Shown: one piece after another, positions 11,587 to 22,375 of the stretch
How positions within the stretch are numbered: the stretch's first letter is position 1
Layout: every line of letters begins with the position of its first letter
Program-made: the position numbers and the translations under genes
Origin: Fallopia convolvulus
Taxonomy: Eukaryota; Streptophyta; Magnoliopsida; Caryophyllales; Polygonaceae
Length of the DNA stretch: 64,000 bases
Assembly: GCA_964016875.1 (NCBI GenBank)
Contig: OZ024726.1
Coordinates: 51,510,825 to 51,574,824, forward strand
Direction: 5' to 3'
Notes under the pieces: generated by a model
Seen by the model: only the letters and a program-made list of their open reading frames with translations
Told to the model about the DNA's origin: nothing
Database searches by the model: none

Positions 11587-13124
11587 ATTCACTGTACAAT
11601 CAATAGTTGAGGATTACACTAATCCTTGAAGAATTAATTTGTGTACTATTATGGCCAAACATACCAATAACTTGCAAATATTCCATTAATTTAAACAATG
11701 TGAACATTAATATTATCAGAACATGCCTAACAACTAAGCCCATAATATCATAGACTACACCCCATAAGATAGTGGGGATCACTATAAGGAAAATAATTAA
11801 CAACCATTACGAAGATCTTTTGAACCTCAAAAATTTTCGTACTTTAAAAAGAGACAGAAAATTCCAAGAAGCAGATATCAATTTAATAAAAGAAAATATT
11901 AAAATTTGATGGATAAATAGTTAGTTTTAAAGTTTTAAAAGATATATAACTGATTTTGAAAGATTTGAAGGATATATGGACAATTTTCCTTTTTTTTTAC
12001 GTAGTATATATGGATATTATATATACCTCGATATTACTTTAATTTTAATAGCATAAATAAATATTTCATACTCCATCATAACTATAACCTAAAGCGGAGG
12101 TTAAAAAAATTATTAAACTACACATGTCACTCTTAGATTGGACCACACCACCCTTTTTTTAAAAATAATCTTTTATTTTTGGATATGATAAATTCTTATC
12201 CATGTTTTTAGAATATAGGATAGAAAGTTCCATTATTAAACAATCTTTTATTTTTGGATATGATAGATAGGAAGATCATTAGGATATTTTCTTATGCTAT
12301 CATACAAATTCTAGAATATTTATTTTATTTTTAGATAGAATTGTTTTTTAACTAAGATATCTTAATTGATTATTTTTAATTGTTTATATTTATATGTTAA
12401 ATAAAACAATCAATATATTAGTTTTTAAAAATATCTTTGCATATATTAATTTTTATTTATTATTTATAGATAAGATACTATTTAAAAATTATAGTTTTTT
12501 AAAAATATTCTCACCTATATTAATTTATAATTATTATTTTTGGAAAAAATAATTTTTTGTAGATAAAATATGTATAGTTTATTAAAAATATCCTATATAA
12601 AAATGACACATGTGAACCACACATTGAACCACCTCATCCATCTTTTTAATATCCTATATAATTGGGCTATTTTTGATTGGTTGAAATCTAATTGTAGACC
12701 AATGTATAAATATTTTATTTATATCTTAAAAAATAAATTATTTATATTTATTTATTGATTTGTTAAACAAAATAAAAAAACTGATTCACATAATTTATTT
12801 AAGATAACTTGATTTAATTTATTTTTTAAGTATTATTCAATTTGAATAATAATAATAATAAAAAGTTCTAAATTCTAGAAAAACTTAAAAGATAATTTTA
12901 TTAAAATAATTTATTTAAGATAACTTGATTTATTATTAAATTGGGATATTACTAATAAAAAAGAGTTCTAGATTCTAAAAAACATTTAAGTTTATCTTAG
13001 TTATATACAAATTAAAAATTAATTTGCGCCTTAAGATCATGATTATTTGTTCCTAGATAATTCATGTATTTGAAAAAAATTTGTTTAAGTAAAACCCGTA
13101 CAAGGTACGGGAATACATACTAAG
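11587..13124 (+). mobile_element. AT-rich stretch with a possible Helitron 3' end
   Basis: Very AT-rich non-coding DNA with internal duplications: aatcttttatttttggatatgata at about 12167 and 12241, and a roughly 120-bp unit at about 12780 and 12905. It ends with a perfect 7-bp hairpin cccgtac-aag-gtacggg (13095-13111) followed 8 nt later by CTAA (13120-13123), the layout of a Helitron 3' terminus. The base after CTAA is g, not the expected t, and no 5' TC end was located, so this is tentative. Confidence 0.35.
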
Positions 13125-13373
13125 TAGTTTAACTGTTTTGTAGGACATTTATTATCCGATTTCTTTTGATTTGCGTAGTTAAGGGGAAAAACACAGTGTG
13201 CTTGTGGGCCGTTAAACCAAGTTATATATGGGCAGGGCTTGTCGGCCATTGAAATCCATTTGTGGTTGATCCAAAATCCCTGCGTTCCGGACGGTCTTAT
13301 AGTATGTAGGTTAGTAAAATCCGTCAAGCATGCACTGAGTCCTTTTTCTAGCAATTGCGTAATCGTAAGCAGC

Positions 13374-13828
13374 TAGAGTTGTCAAAAGCTGACCCGACCC
13401 GAAAAACCGATCCGAACCGCCCGAAAAATTTAGGGTCAAGACCCGAAAATTTGAACCCGAAACCCAAAATAAACCGAACCCGATAGACCCGAAACCCGTT
13501 GGGTTCAAACCCGAAAAAACCGTTGGGTTGACCTAATTTGTTATATTTTAAGAATATATAATATATTTTAAAAATTATAATATATTTTATTATTAAAATA
13601 TATAAAAATAATAGATTTATTATTAAATATCATTTTTTAAATAAAAAATATTTTAATAATTAAAAAAAATCAATTTGCTTGACCTGTTAGGTCGACCCGA
13701 CCCGCCCGACAACCCGCAATGACCCGACCCGATTTGACCGATTACCCGTTACGACCCGAACCCGACTTAACCCGAACCCGAAATAACCGAACCCGAACCC
13801 GACCCGACCGACCCGTTTGACATCTCTA
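13374..13828. mobile_element. hAT-type MITE built from CCCGA repeats
   Basis: 455 bp bounded by imperfect terminal inverted repeats (tagagttgtcaaa / tttgacatctcta) and flanked by an 8-bp target duplication with one mismatch (taagcagc 13366-13373; taagcaac 13829-13836), the hAT hallmark. Its two arms consist of degenerate cccgaa/cccgac words around an AT-rich centre (about 13540-13670). It carries no coding capacity. Confidence 0.8.
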
Positions 13829-13836
13829 TAAGCAAC

Positions 13837-14583
13837 CTTCCAGACAGCAAGTGCTAGTTCCCCAAGTGTAAGTAGTAAAGTAGGCAACCCCTTTCTTTTT
13901 GAAAGACTATTCTTTGCCATTAAAGTTTTTTAGAAAATATAATTGGGGTTTCTTTCCCATGTCAAGCTAGTTATCGTGGAGTCCATGTTAAGGGGTTTTT
14001 CTTTCTGTAATTTGCCGGTTAGTTTTTTTATAAGGCGAAGAAAGCACTCTTTCAAATAGCAAGGAGGAAAGTGTAAAATGGGCAGGAGATTCTCCCTAAG
14101 AGCGAGAGGGAGACAACCAGTGAAAGAAAGTGAGAGTAGGCCAAGGGTTCAGGAAGTTCTTAGCTTGATTGAACTCAACATAGTTAGAGATTATAGGAGA
14201 TAGCCTTTCTTTCTATTGCTTGAGTTGAATCAGTTGGCAAAAGCCCTAGAACCTAACCAAGCAAAGCGCGGATACCATGTAGAAACTTAGGCTCCAATAC
14301 CCTAGTCGGAAAACATGTCTTTAAAATAATTCATAAGAGTTCTAATGAAAAAAATGACCTATTACATAAGTAATATATAAATACAATACAATAATGGCAC
14401 ACAAAATTTCAAAAGTATATGGGCTCTAGCCCTCTCCCAGCGCGTAAGTAGTGATTCCCCCGCTATATTCAATGGTAGGCTAAAATCAGATCGTACTTTT
14501 ACAGAATAGAATCTGTAAACGAGTGACGATTGAGTTACTGACAGCAGCGGCATTCTCCCTGAACTCTATCCTATTTTTGAATC
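13837..14583. other. NUMT spacer, no gene identified
   Basis: Sequence with the texture of plant mitochondrial spacer (mixed composition, gaaagaaag-type runs). No known mitochondrial gene, tRNA or intron domain was recognised. Confidence 0.4.
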
Positions 14584-14742
14584 ATGGTATTTATTCTATT
14601 CATTTTTTGCCTTTGTATCGAAATGCAAAAACATATAGCGGTTTGGGGATCACATTGGTCTGACCCATTCGCGCTTTCGTTTTTGTATTTTAAGTGTCTT
14701 CATGATCTTAGCCATTGTGCTTTAACTGCCGCTTCTTCATAA
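14584..14742 (+). CDS. Small ORF of mitochondrial origin, unknown
   Basis: A 52-codon frame starting MVFILFIFCLCIEM and ending TALTAASS-like (CALTAASS). The N-terminal dozen residues are hydrophobic. It lies in the NUMT upstream of nad7. I do not recognise it; it may be a remnant of a longer mitochondrial ORF. Confidence 0.25.
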   Translation: MVFILFIFCLCIEMQKHIAVWGSHWSDPFALSFLYFKCLHDLSHCALTAASS

Positions 14743-14778
14743 GCCGTTGAAGTAGAAAGTGTTTTTCATATACTTTCA

Positions 14779-15372
14779 ATGGATGGGACTCATGAGTCCC
14801 ACGATCATGCTATGATCATTTTGAAGCCCCCATCCCCGGAGGCCCTGTCGAGGTTTTCGACATTCCAGACGGCCCCGGGGGAGGGGGACCCGTCGAGGTC
14901 GAAGGTTTTGAGGTTCCAGGAGAGGAGAGTGGCCCCGCGGTTGATCTTTCCCGTCCGTCTTCCTCTTCTCCTGCCACTGCCAAGAAAAAGGAAAGCTGGG
15001 AGGGTTGGGAACCGGACTGGAACAAATTCAAAAAAGACCATCCGCCTCAAAACCCGGAACTTGAAACAAGGACCCTCCGTCTAAAGGGGGCTGGAAAGGA
15101 GCTCTACAAATACAACCCGCAAGAGGTTCTATATGAAGGGGCTTGTAAGAATATCCTTTGTGCCATAAAGGATATTTTTGAAAGCGCTCCAGTTTCCATA
15201 TGGAAACTGCTCACATCCAAAAGTGTTGTTAGATATTATCAAAAACCTAAAAAATCCGTTAGGAAATTATGAAGAATGGCGTGGAATCGTATCTGAAATC
15301 GAAAAAAATCAAACTTCGAGTCCTTTCTTTAGACAGGTTTTTGAGGAACTGAAAAAACACAAAAAAGTATAA
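14779..15372 (+). pseudogene. Unidentified Gly/Pro-rich mitochondrial ORF region, probably frameshifted
   Basis: One frame is open from about 14795 to 15270 without an ATG after its preceding stop. It reads through acidic, Gly/Pro-rich sequence (GGPVEVFDIPDGPGGGG), then WEGWEPDWNKFKKDHPPQNP and LYKYNPQEVLYEGACKNIL. A second frame, open 15178-15372, continues with natural-looking protein (YGNCSHPKVLLDIIKNLKN ... FEELKKHKKV). Together they look like one protein broken by a frameshift near 15180. I cannot assign it to a family. It sits about 160 bp upstream of nad7 exon 1 on the same strand. Confidence 0.4.
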
Positions 15373-15532
15373 AGTGTCTTTCTTTTCTTTTTTTCAATTT
15401 CAGAGGGGGGTGCGGCGGACCGCCGACGAATAATAGGTACACCAGGATTCCTGGAGATGATATAGTGAGTCAGGGTGGTGCTGGACAAGCTCTTAGGGAA
15501 TAATTTCTTTCTTTTTTCTTCCTTTTTTTCCC

Positions 15533-16960
15533 ATGACGACTAGGAACAGGCAAATAAAAAATTTCACTTCAAATTTCGGACCTCAACATCCTGCTGCTCA
15601 TGGTGTTTCGCGATTAGTATTGGAAATGAACGACGAAGTGGTGGAACGTGCGGTACCACATATTGGATTACTCCAGCATGGCACAAAGCCGTTGACGCCG
15701 AGTCGTCTCCTATGCCGCTAGCTATGCCCTGCTTGGTCCCCCGACACGATTGAGGTTCCGTAGCGCTGAGCACCGGGCTAAAGGGCGGTTGAGCAACTCA
15801 AGCGAACCACCCTACCTTACTACAACATAAGGACAGAAGGGAGAAGGTTGTGACGGTGGCCTCGTTATGCACATCTCCGGTTGGATGAATAGAGGACCGA
15901 CCGACCCGGGTTTTCACGAGCGTTGGAGGGTCCTAGAGTGCCTGTCAAGGGCACTAGCGCATACCCCGAGGTGATCATCACCACCTGCACCTCACATCTC
16001 GGCACAGTGGAACGTGTAACCTGCCTGCTGTCCCATTCAATTACATTTGTTCTTGTAATCCATAGCCTAATAGAATGCAACAACGAGGGACAATCTGCCC
16101 ATACAACCAGCAGGGAGGATGGAACTATTGGCAAAGACCGTTTGGCGAAAACGTCGCAGGCGTGAAGCGTGGTAGGCCTGCGCCGAGGGAGCATAGGGGA
16201 AAAGGAACCCGGCGCCCACCCGACTAGAGGGACTGAGAAATTAATAGAGTACAAAACTTATCTTCAAGCTTTACCTTATTCTGATCGTTCAGAGGGCGAT
16301 CGTGGAGTCACTGAATGAAGTCCTCCGTTTCTTTCGGAGGTGTTGACTCGCAGCGAAGCAGAGATGACTAAGTGACATATAGAATATGGCGACGACAACA
16401 ACATGTCGTAGAAGGATATAATAGGTGGAGCCAACGACCCACTAAGACTAAGGTATCTACAACTACATTCCCGAGTGGCAGTCAAACGAGGGCGTGAATG
16501 CGAGATGCCAGTGGAATGATCGGCCAGATTGAGGTTAGAGCTGCTTCCTTCCCACCACGTCCTTCCTTGTGTGTCGGAGATATAAAGCGAGTGCACCGGA
16601 AAAGAACGGGAACTGAGTCGATCTATTCTACGGCGAAGCATCCAAAGCATAACTGCACACTCACACGATCTTTGCCGAGAGATAAGAGCATTCGGTGAAA
16701 CCGGTGAACTACACTTGCTTCTGGATAGATGTGTGGGACAGAGAGCTCGTGGTACCTGCTGCTCACCCTTCCTCCTCTGCTTTGAGAACCACGTGATCAG
16801 AGAGTGGGAAGAAGGGAAAGAGGTCCTCATACGGAGTCGCACACTTACTTGAGCAGTGCGAGAGACTGGGGAATGGGTCGAGTAAAGTTCCTTGGGGTCG
16901 GAAAGGAAAAATGACAAACAAAGCTTTACATAGTGCTTTTTTTTCTTAGTGATTGGAAAG
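15533..16960 (+). pseudogene. nad7: nad7 exons 1-2 with truncated introns (copy 1)
   Basis: 5' part of mitochondrial complex I subunit NAD7. Exon 1 is 15533-15675 (143 nt, the usual size, frame open, MTTRNRQIKNFTSNFGPQHP). Exon 2 is 16225-16293 (69 nt, RGTEKLIEYKTYLQALPY). The group II 5' splice motif gtgcg has become gcatg at 15676. Intron 1 lacks about 360 bp, including domain V, compared with the second copy. Intron 2 is entered at 16294 but breaks off near 16.95 kb, so exons 3-5 are absent. Not a functional gene. Confidence 0.9.
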
Positions 16961-17162
16961 TAGGGCTCCTATTGACTAGGAACAAGGGGATACTCGTAAA
17001 AGTGATTTCCTTTTCGTGCCATATGCGCTTAGACTTGATTTTTCCCCCTTTTTCTTCCCGGTCCAATGTGTAAAAGTGAAATCTGGGCTATTCGTTTTCT
17101 AGCATATCTCCTTAGAAGTTAAGGCCTAATCAATCCGTACGGCCAGTTGAGGCATATTCCAT

Positions 17163-17540
17163 TCATATCGATTTGGGTTTTTCCGCACCATATTTGGATC
17201 TTCCTCTTCTTCGATCCGGAATTTCCAGCAAATCCTTGACTCCTCGAATACAATGGGATTTCACACCTGGTGAATCTTTCACTCTACCTCCTCTTATTAA
17301 GACCATAGAACGTTCCTGTAAATTATGACCTTCGCCCGGAATGTGAGCAAATATTTCATGTTGATTGCTCAATTGTACTTTGGCTATCTTACGTAGAGTT
17401 GAATTCGGTTTTTTCCGTGTTCTTGTTGAAACACGCGGGCGTACTCCTTGCTTCTGGGGATATTGATCCGAAGCTCGAGTACGGTCCGTGCGCCGTTTTT
17501 CTTCTCTACCATGACGGATCAATTGATTTAATGTAGGCAT
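17163..17540 (-). CDS. rps12: Mitochondrial ribosomal protein S12, NUMT copy with intact frame
   Basis: A full-length 125-codon frame for the small-subunit decoding-site protein S12, starting MPTLNQLIRHGREEKRRTDR and ending RRRGRSKYGAEKPKSI, the usual length and ends. Conserved KKPNSTLRKIAKV and IPGEGHNLQE segments are visible, with a few substitutions from the usual plant sequence. In plant mitochondria nad3 lies directly upstream; here only the last 34 codons of nad3 remain (17589-17690), behind a chimeric ORF. As it sits in nuclear DNA without a targeting sequence, it is probably inert. Confidence 0.92.
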   Translation of the reverse strand: MPTLNQLIRHGREEKRRTDRTRASDQYPQKQGVRPRVSTRTRKKPNSTLRKIAKVQLSNQHEIFAHIPGEGHNLQERSMVLIRGGRVKDSPGVKSHCIRGVKDLLEIPDRRRGRSKYGAEKPKSI

Positions 17541-17588
17541 CGCTCTTTCCTTTGTCCTTCCCCCCTATTTTTGCCCTATCACTAGTGA

Positions 17589-17690
17589 TTACTCCCGATC
17601 CGAAGCACCCCTTTTCCATTCATAGAGAAATCCAATCGTTAAAATCAATAAAAAGGCCATCATGGACCAAGATCCAAACGGATCAATCTC
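17589..17690 (-). pseudogene. nad3: 3' end of nad3
   Basis: 33 codons plus stop read EIDPFGSWSMMAFLLILTIG and end WKRGASDRE, the C-terminus of NAD3 (complex I). The stop lies 48 bp upstream of the rps12 start, the normal nad3-rps12 spacing. The first two thirds of nad3 are replaced by unrelated ORF sequence, which overlaps this fragment in another frame. Confidence 0.88.
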
Positions 17691-18289
17691 GCTCCTTGCT
17701 CGCGGAGTGGCATGCCCAAAAAAAAGAAATAGGAAGACCAAACAGACTGAACTGCCTCCTGTAGAAAAAGGGCAAATCTACGAATAAGTCGTAGTTTCGA
17801 ATTACCCGGTAGACCCGTCGGTAAGGAATGCTTTGACGGGTGCCATTCTGGGAAATTTGGATTAAATGACGAGCTAAAGTAGCTCGCGAAAGCGGAGTTC
17901 CCCCCCGGAGAAAATAGGACGCTCCGCAAGTTGTTCAAGTCCCGTTGGAGACTTTTAATCTGGACGCCGTGTGCTATCAGGCAGGCTTCCATATGCCTTT
18001 CTATCTCAGCATGTTGATGGACAAGCTCCACGACCGTTTCCAACGAAATTTCAAAAACGTAAGCCTGCGGCCCTATCCTGTCATAAAGGCTCGCCCTTCT
18101 TGCTTCATCGGAGATTAAAGCCCGCTCCAAGACAGGAATGTCCGAAACAAACGGCTGAGGCTGAACTCGCGGTTCCAGCACTCGCGGTTGTTGATTTGGG
18201 GGAACGTCCGCCCATTTAGCAGATTCGATTAATCTACTATGCCCATCATCGAAAATAGTTTCGATCGAACCAAAACATTCGATTAACAA
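17660..18289 (-). pseudogene. Chimeric mitochondrial ORF fused behind cox2
   Basis: A 209-codon frame with no ATG at its start. It is open upstream into the cox2 fragment and would be in frame with cox2 but for one extra base in the run near 18350. Without it the combined frame would be about 296 codons. The unknown part reads SIETIFDDGHSRLIES, then a helical stretch (SLETVVELVHQHAEIERHM), and ends in an out-of-frame overlap with nad3. I do not recognise a domain or a clear membrane segment. Chimeric ORFs built from cox2 pieces and placed ahead of nad3/rps12 resemble the male-sterility locus pcf of Petunia (established example), but no effect can be claimed here. Confidence 0.65.
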
Positions 18290-18308
18290 ACAAATAGAAA
18301 CACTTATT

Positions 18309-18551
18309 ATAGAAGTTCCACGAACAATCCTTTGCGGGGTTGGATTTTTTTTGGTAGTGAAAATGCCATAAAGCGCGAACCAAGATCCATGATACGAAAA
18401 CCAAAATCAGAATGAGGAAGAAAAATATATCATGATGTAAGTCTATTATTCCGTGCATCATAGGTGTTGCTGCGTCTTGAAATCCTAATTGCCATGGTTC
18501 TGTTGCATCACAAGGAGCCATTGTGAAGAATAGCCGTTCTAGAACAATCAT
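18309..18551 (-). pseudogene. cox2: 5' fragment of cox2
   Basis: Codes the N-terminal part of cytochrome c oxidase subunit 2: MIVLERLFFTMAPCDATEP, then WQLGFQDAATPMMHGIIDLH and the first membrane helix (IFFFLILILVFVSWILVRAL). Homology ends near codon 80 (about 18309), where the unknown ORF takes over. A single extra base after HFHY (about 18350) shifts the frame. The rest of cox2 is missing. Confidence 0.92.
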
Positions 18552-19950
18552 TTGCTTTCCTTCATTCTTTGACTGCTCTGCTCTCTCAAAAGAGAGACTT
18601 CTTCTTGCTCCACCAATGATGGAAGACTGAAATCGCCGGTTGGTCCAACCGAGAAAGGTTTGGGAATAAGGCTTTCTCATTCAGCGCAATTACATCCTAA
18701 TAGATATAGATAAAGGGCAAAGTGCTGTTCACATTACATCTACTGTGTTGACTGTAACTATACTTAGAGAATTTGAATGGAGTTTCCACAATCGACGTTC
18801 GAGATGCCTCGTTCTTTTTTCTGACTTGGGGAATGCCACATGTATTCTTTTTGATCTTGTACGAAGCAAGAAAAGGGTTCCAAACCTCAATCCCTTGCTT
18901 CTTAGATGGAAGACCACAAAAATCTCGACAAACAAAGTGAAGAAAAAAAATATAAGTAAACAATCATGAAACTTATTGATAATCTACCCTAAAATCCGAT
19001 CTTTCTTTTCTTATGAAATTAATAGTTAGAGAGAGAGATCAATCCTTTAACGCGAGACTTATAACTTATATTAAGATGATAACACCAAAGCGGATTCACC
19101 TGATTCAACAAGGGCAAGGCTAATGGTTCTAGACTTTCTTATTCTTTCTACTCTCAGTCACTGAACTAGAGGGATATTGAATTGTTGCGGTGTAGGATCT
19201 TTCCCTGATCCCAACTCTTCTTATTGCCTTCATGCCCAGGGATAACATTTCTCGCTCCTTTCCGGTTATGCCGGTAACAATTAAATCTTTGGAAAAATGA
19301 AACTCGTTGGCAGAGGGCCAAAGGCCATCACAGAATTTACCTACCCCACGCCCCAACCAAAAGAAAGAGATGAGCGAGGAGCGATCGAGTATGCTCTTCC
19401 GCGAGATCTTTCTTTCCTTTCTCAGTTAGGCAACAAACAAAAGAAAGGCAGTGCAGGTTAGGGAGAGAACAAACGAAAAGGGACATCACAAAGAGAGAGG
19501 GGGGTTTGATCGGGGATAGACGGGAATGGAATGCTTTCTGTCAGTTACTAGTCCAATACCATTCTATCAGGCAGTAAGGGAAGCAAGGTAAAGCAGCGGA
19601 GGTAGGGAGAAAGAGATTGAGTGGTAGTGATCCCTCATTCCATATTCTTTCATTCTCGGGTAGCAAGGAGCTCAGCGAACGGATAAAGCCAGGTTGTTGA
19701 AGACTCCATTACCTTCCCACCTGCATTCCTTGCCTGTTCTAGCATCCCTTAGCGTTAATCCGACAGCGAAGGGAGAGCCCGATAGTTCACTAGCCATTGA
19801 TCTTGTTGATCCACCCGCATTAGTGGCGAAGGAAGAAGGTAGGGTCAAAACCTGTAAAAAGTTATGAACCTTGTTTCAAGCGCTGGGTGAGTGGGGATAA
19901 CCATGCCCTCACCGCTTTGGTCGGTTCGTTCTGGCGGATGAATAAAAGCC
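18552..19950. other. NUMT spacer, no gene identified
   Basis: Includes the cox2 leader (about 18552-18700) and then mitochondrial-type spacer. A minus-strand frame at 18697-18963 (88 codons) has no recognisable similarity. No tRNA was seen. Confidence 0.4.
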
Positions 19951-19954
19951 CGCT

Positions 19955-20100
19955 TTGGGGAGAAATCTTGTTTCCGAAGTGGTTGCTACTCTTACTGAGG
20001 AGGAAATAAAAGAGGTTTTGTATTCAGGCCCCTGGCCCTGATGGGTCTAGAGTTGAATTCTTCAAAGAGATAGGGGTATCATTTGTAATGATGTTCTGAG
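19955..20100 (+). pseudogene. LINE reverse transcriptase scrap
   Basis: The plus strand reads EVVATLTEEEIKEVL and, after a one-base shift, PGPDGSRVEFFKEIG, the finger region of L1-type RT (PGPDG motif). Nothing before or after continues the protein. Confidence 0.55.
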
Positions 20101-21329
20101 TGCAGTTCTTCCAGACAGTGTGCGAAAGCAATGCTACTGTTTTGAAACTTCTTCATACGGTATCTACACTTGATACCATGAAAGGTTTCGCCCTATAGCT
20201 TGCTCTGCAACAACTATTGTGACTTCCACTGCCGCTACTTATGAAGTTTAGGTAGTGCTGCTGTAGGCTCTACTACCTTTGCTTCTTCAATTGACTCAAC
20301 CATGTCTTTCTTCATTGACTGCTTCATCAATAGAATCGCTAGAATCAACCGGCTCTACTAAAACAACTACTCGCTCTGGGTCCGCAACTGGAAGATATGA
20401 ATCTAGGTATAGGAAAAGGTATGGTCAAAGGTAATCGCAGTGGTTCTTTCACCCATAGCCGGAGTAGATTCACTCATAGCAGATACATTGGTTATTGATA
20501 TGGATGAGACTGATCTCCCTAATGCGCTACACCACTACACTATAGATAGGAATATCGGCAGCGGGAACACTGGTAGAACGTTCCCATCAGGCAACAACAG
20601 AAGGGAGAAAGAGAGCTCTTTTGCTTCCAAACGTCATCCCGGAAGTAGACTATGTAAAGCCCTTTTGTCTGCCCCAGAAGGAACTTGAATCTCTTATCTT
20701 GGAGCGAATGATAGAACTCATATCTTCCTATGCGACCCCCATGCCATTCCAGCCAGATGAAGCAATGCAGTGGAGAAGGAACCTGATCAAAATACAGCAA
20801 CCACTCTACGGTGTAAGTAAAGCCCTCCGCTAGGTAGTTCTTCTTCCATTGCTACAAGCGTGAGATCATCAACGAACTCAACGAGAGCTAGGGAAGGGAG
20901 GGATTACTCATCCCGCCCGAGATAGCAAACTCAAGCTATTAGGGAAGAAAGAAGCCTAGAAGAAGAATACCGCCAAGAGGAGCATGCCTACATCGAGCAA
21001 GTTTACTCACTTTATGTTATGGAAAGAGTTCGTTTTGCTATTACGGATCAGTTCTTCCGCGAGCGAAGTCTTGAGAATCCTCATTAACGCTATAACATTG
21101 ATGTTATTGCACTCGCTATCGCGAACGCAAGCGGGAATTGAATTTCTTCCTGTGAGCGATGGAATTGATTACTAAGCTTTGGAGCGAACACAAGAGCAAG
21201 AAAGGTTTCAGTTTGTGAAATTTGAGCATTGTAATTCCTGGAGTTTATGTTACTCCTATACCTGTTTGAGGTGTTAGAGGACTTGTCTTGGAATACGCCT
21301 GATTAGATTCCAACCTCAATTCTCTACCC
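20101..21329. other. NUMT spacer with small ORFs
   Basis: Several frames of 60-80 codons occur (20440-20688, 20621-20833, 20984-21175). None shows a known domain. I see no RNA gene. Confidence 0.35.
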
Positions 21330-21906
21330 GATCTCTATGATAGCTTTGAAGTCGGGTAGGTATTGGGCATACATATGCTTTTGATACTCTGGCAAGAGGT
21401 TTTTCACTATCATTTCCAATTGCACCCCCTCCAGGGGTCTGGTTGTCATTTGGGATGCCCTCTTCCTCCATCTGGTAATGTACTCAGAGAAGGTCTCGGT
21501 TAGGTTGCAGCTTGGTGCTTTCTAAGTCACGCTTGGTTACATCTACCTCGATGTTGTAACTATCCTTATTGTTGAACTCATTGCATATGTCCTCCCAATT
21601 TCCTGAACTTGTCATCCATGGAGAGGTTATGAAATAACTCGATTGAAAGGAGAGGAACGTAGAGTTAAGGCAGCGCCGGTCAGTGTCCTTTGGAACAACT
21701 AAGCAAAGGGTTTTGAAGGAAGCACCCAAAGGTTGCATGTTCCCGGCATACATGAGGAGATGTGTCTTAGGGCATCCCGTTCCATCGAACTTGTCCATGT
21801 CGGGCATTTGAAACTTCGGGGGTAGCCCAACATTGGGGAACACAACCAAGGAGGATGTGCCCAATATGTCCTCATCTTTCTTAAAAGCCTTCCAGTTCTT
21901 TTCCAT
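21330..21906 (-). pseudogene. Ty3/gypsy gag fragment
   Basis: The minus-strand frame reads LPPKFQMPDMDKFDGTGCPK then HLLMYAGNMQPLGASF, the retrotrans_gag domain start. Further on it reads FSEYITRWRKRASQM and later MIVKNLLPEYQKHMY, with at least one frameshift. Similar gag scraps are common in plant mitochondrial genomes, so it may have come in with the NUMT. Confidence 0.75.
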
Positions 21907-22375
21907 CTGGTCAATCCTCTGGATTAGCTTTGCTTCTATTTCTCTTTTCGTACCGACGTGAATCGGACCGATGGATGGCTGGAATTCTCCGTCCGATCTG
22001 CAGGAAGAGGCTCAGAGCCCTCCCTAAAGAAGGATTATAGGAAGAACAAGTCGAAGCTCAATTCCCTCGATAAACGCTATAGAAGAGCGAATAAGCCTAT
22101 ACGCGATAGGCGAGAGGCTTTACCGCGAGAAGAGCCCAAATGCCCCCCGATCGTTTAGTTCTTGGAAACGAGTGTTGTCATCCAGTAAAGGATGGTAAAC
22201 GTCAGGGGCACCAGGGTCTGGGGTTTGGTGCTTGGTTTACGCTTTCCTCTTAGTTTGGTACGCCACGTGCTATTGCTTTCCCCGAAGCAGAGAAATACAA
22301 TTCGAAATGAGCGCAAACACGAAAACCCTCTATTCTACCTTCCAAAATGAAATTAGCTCAATAGAGGGGCGATGA

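Larger units (their letters stand above)
13125..22375. other. NUMT 1: mitochondrial DNA insertion (approximate limits)
   Basis: Holds nad7 exons 1-2, rps12, and cox2 and nad3 fragments separated by typical plant mitochondrial spacer. The genes lie in pieces that are not normally so arranged (nad7 intron 2 runs into the rps12 trailer near 16.95 kb), so the block was either rearranged in the mitochondrion or joined from several fragments. The left limit is uncertain: 13125-13373 gives no recognisable gene. The right limit is where the Athila-like LTR begins. Confidence 0.75.

Noticed and set aside
13374..13828. Interstitial telomere repeat (cccgaa/cccgac words)
   Set aside because: The plant telomere unit is ccctaaa; these words differ, and the stretch has terminal inverted repeats and an 8-bp target duplication.
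14805..15050. Minus-strand Pro/Gly-rich ORFs
   Set aside because: They are the reverse of the more protein-like plus-strand frame and contain only compositionally biased sequence.
16276..16917. 213-codon minus-strand ORF
   Set aside because: It is antisense to nad7 exon 2 and intron 2, which explain the sequence; a similar frame appears in the second copy for the same reason.
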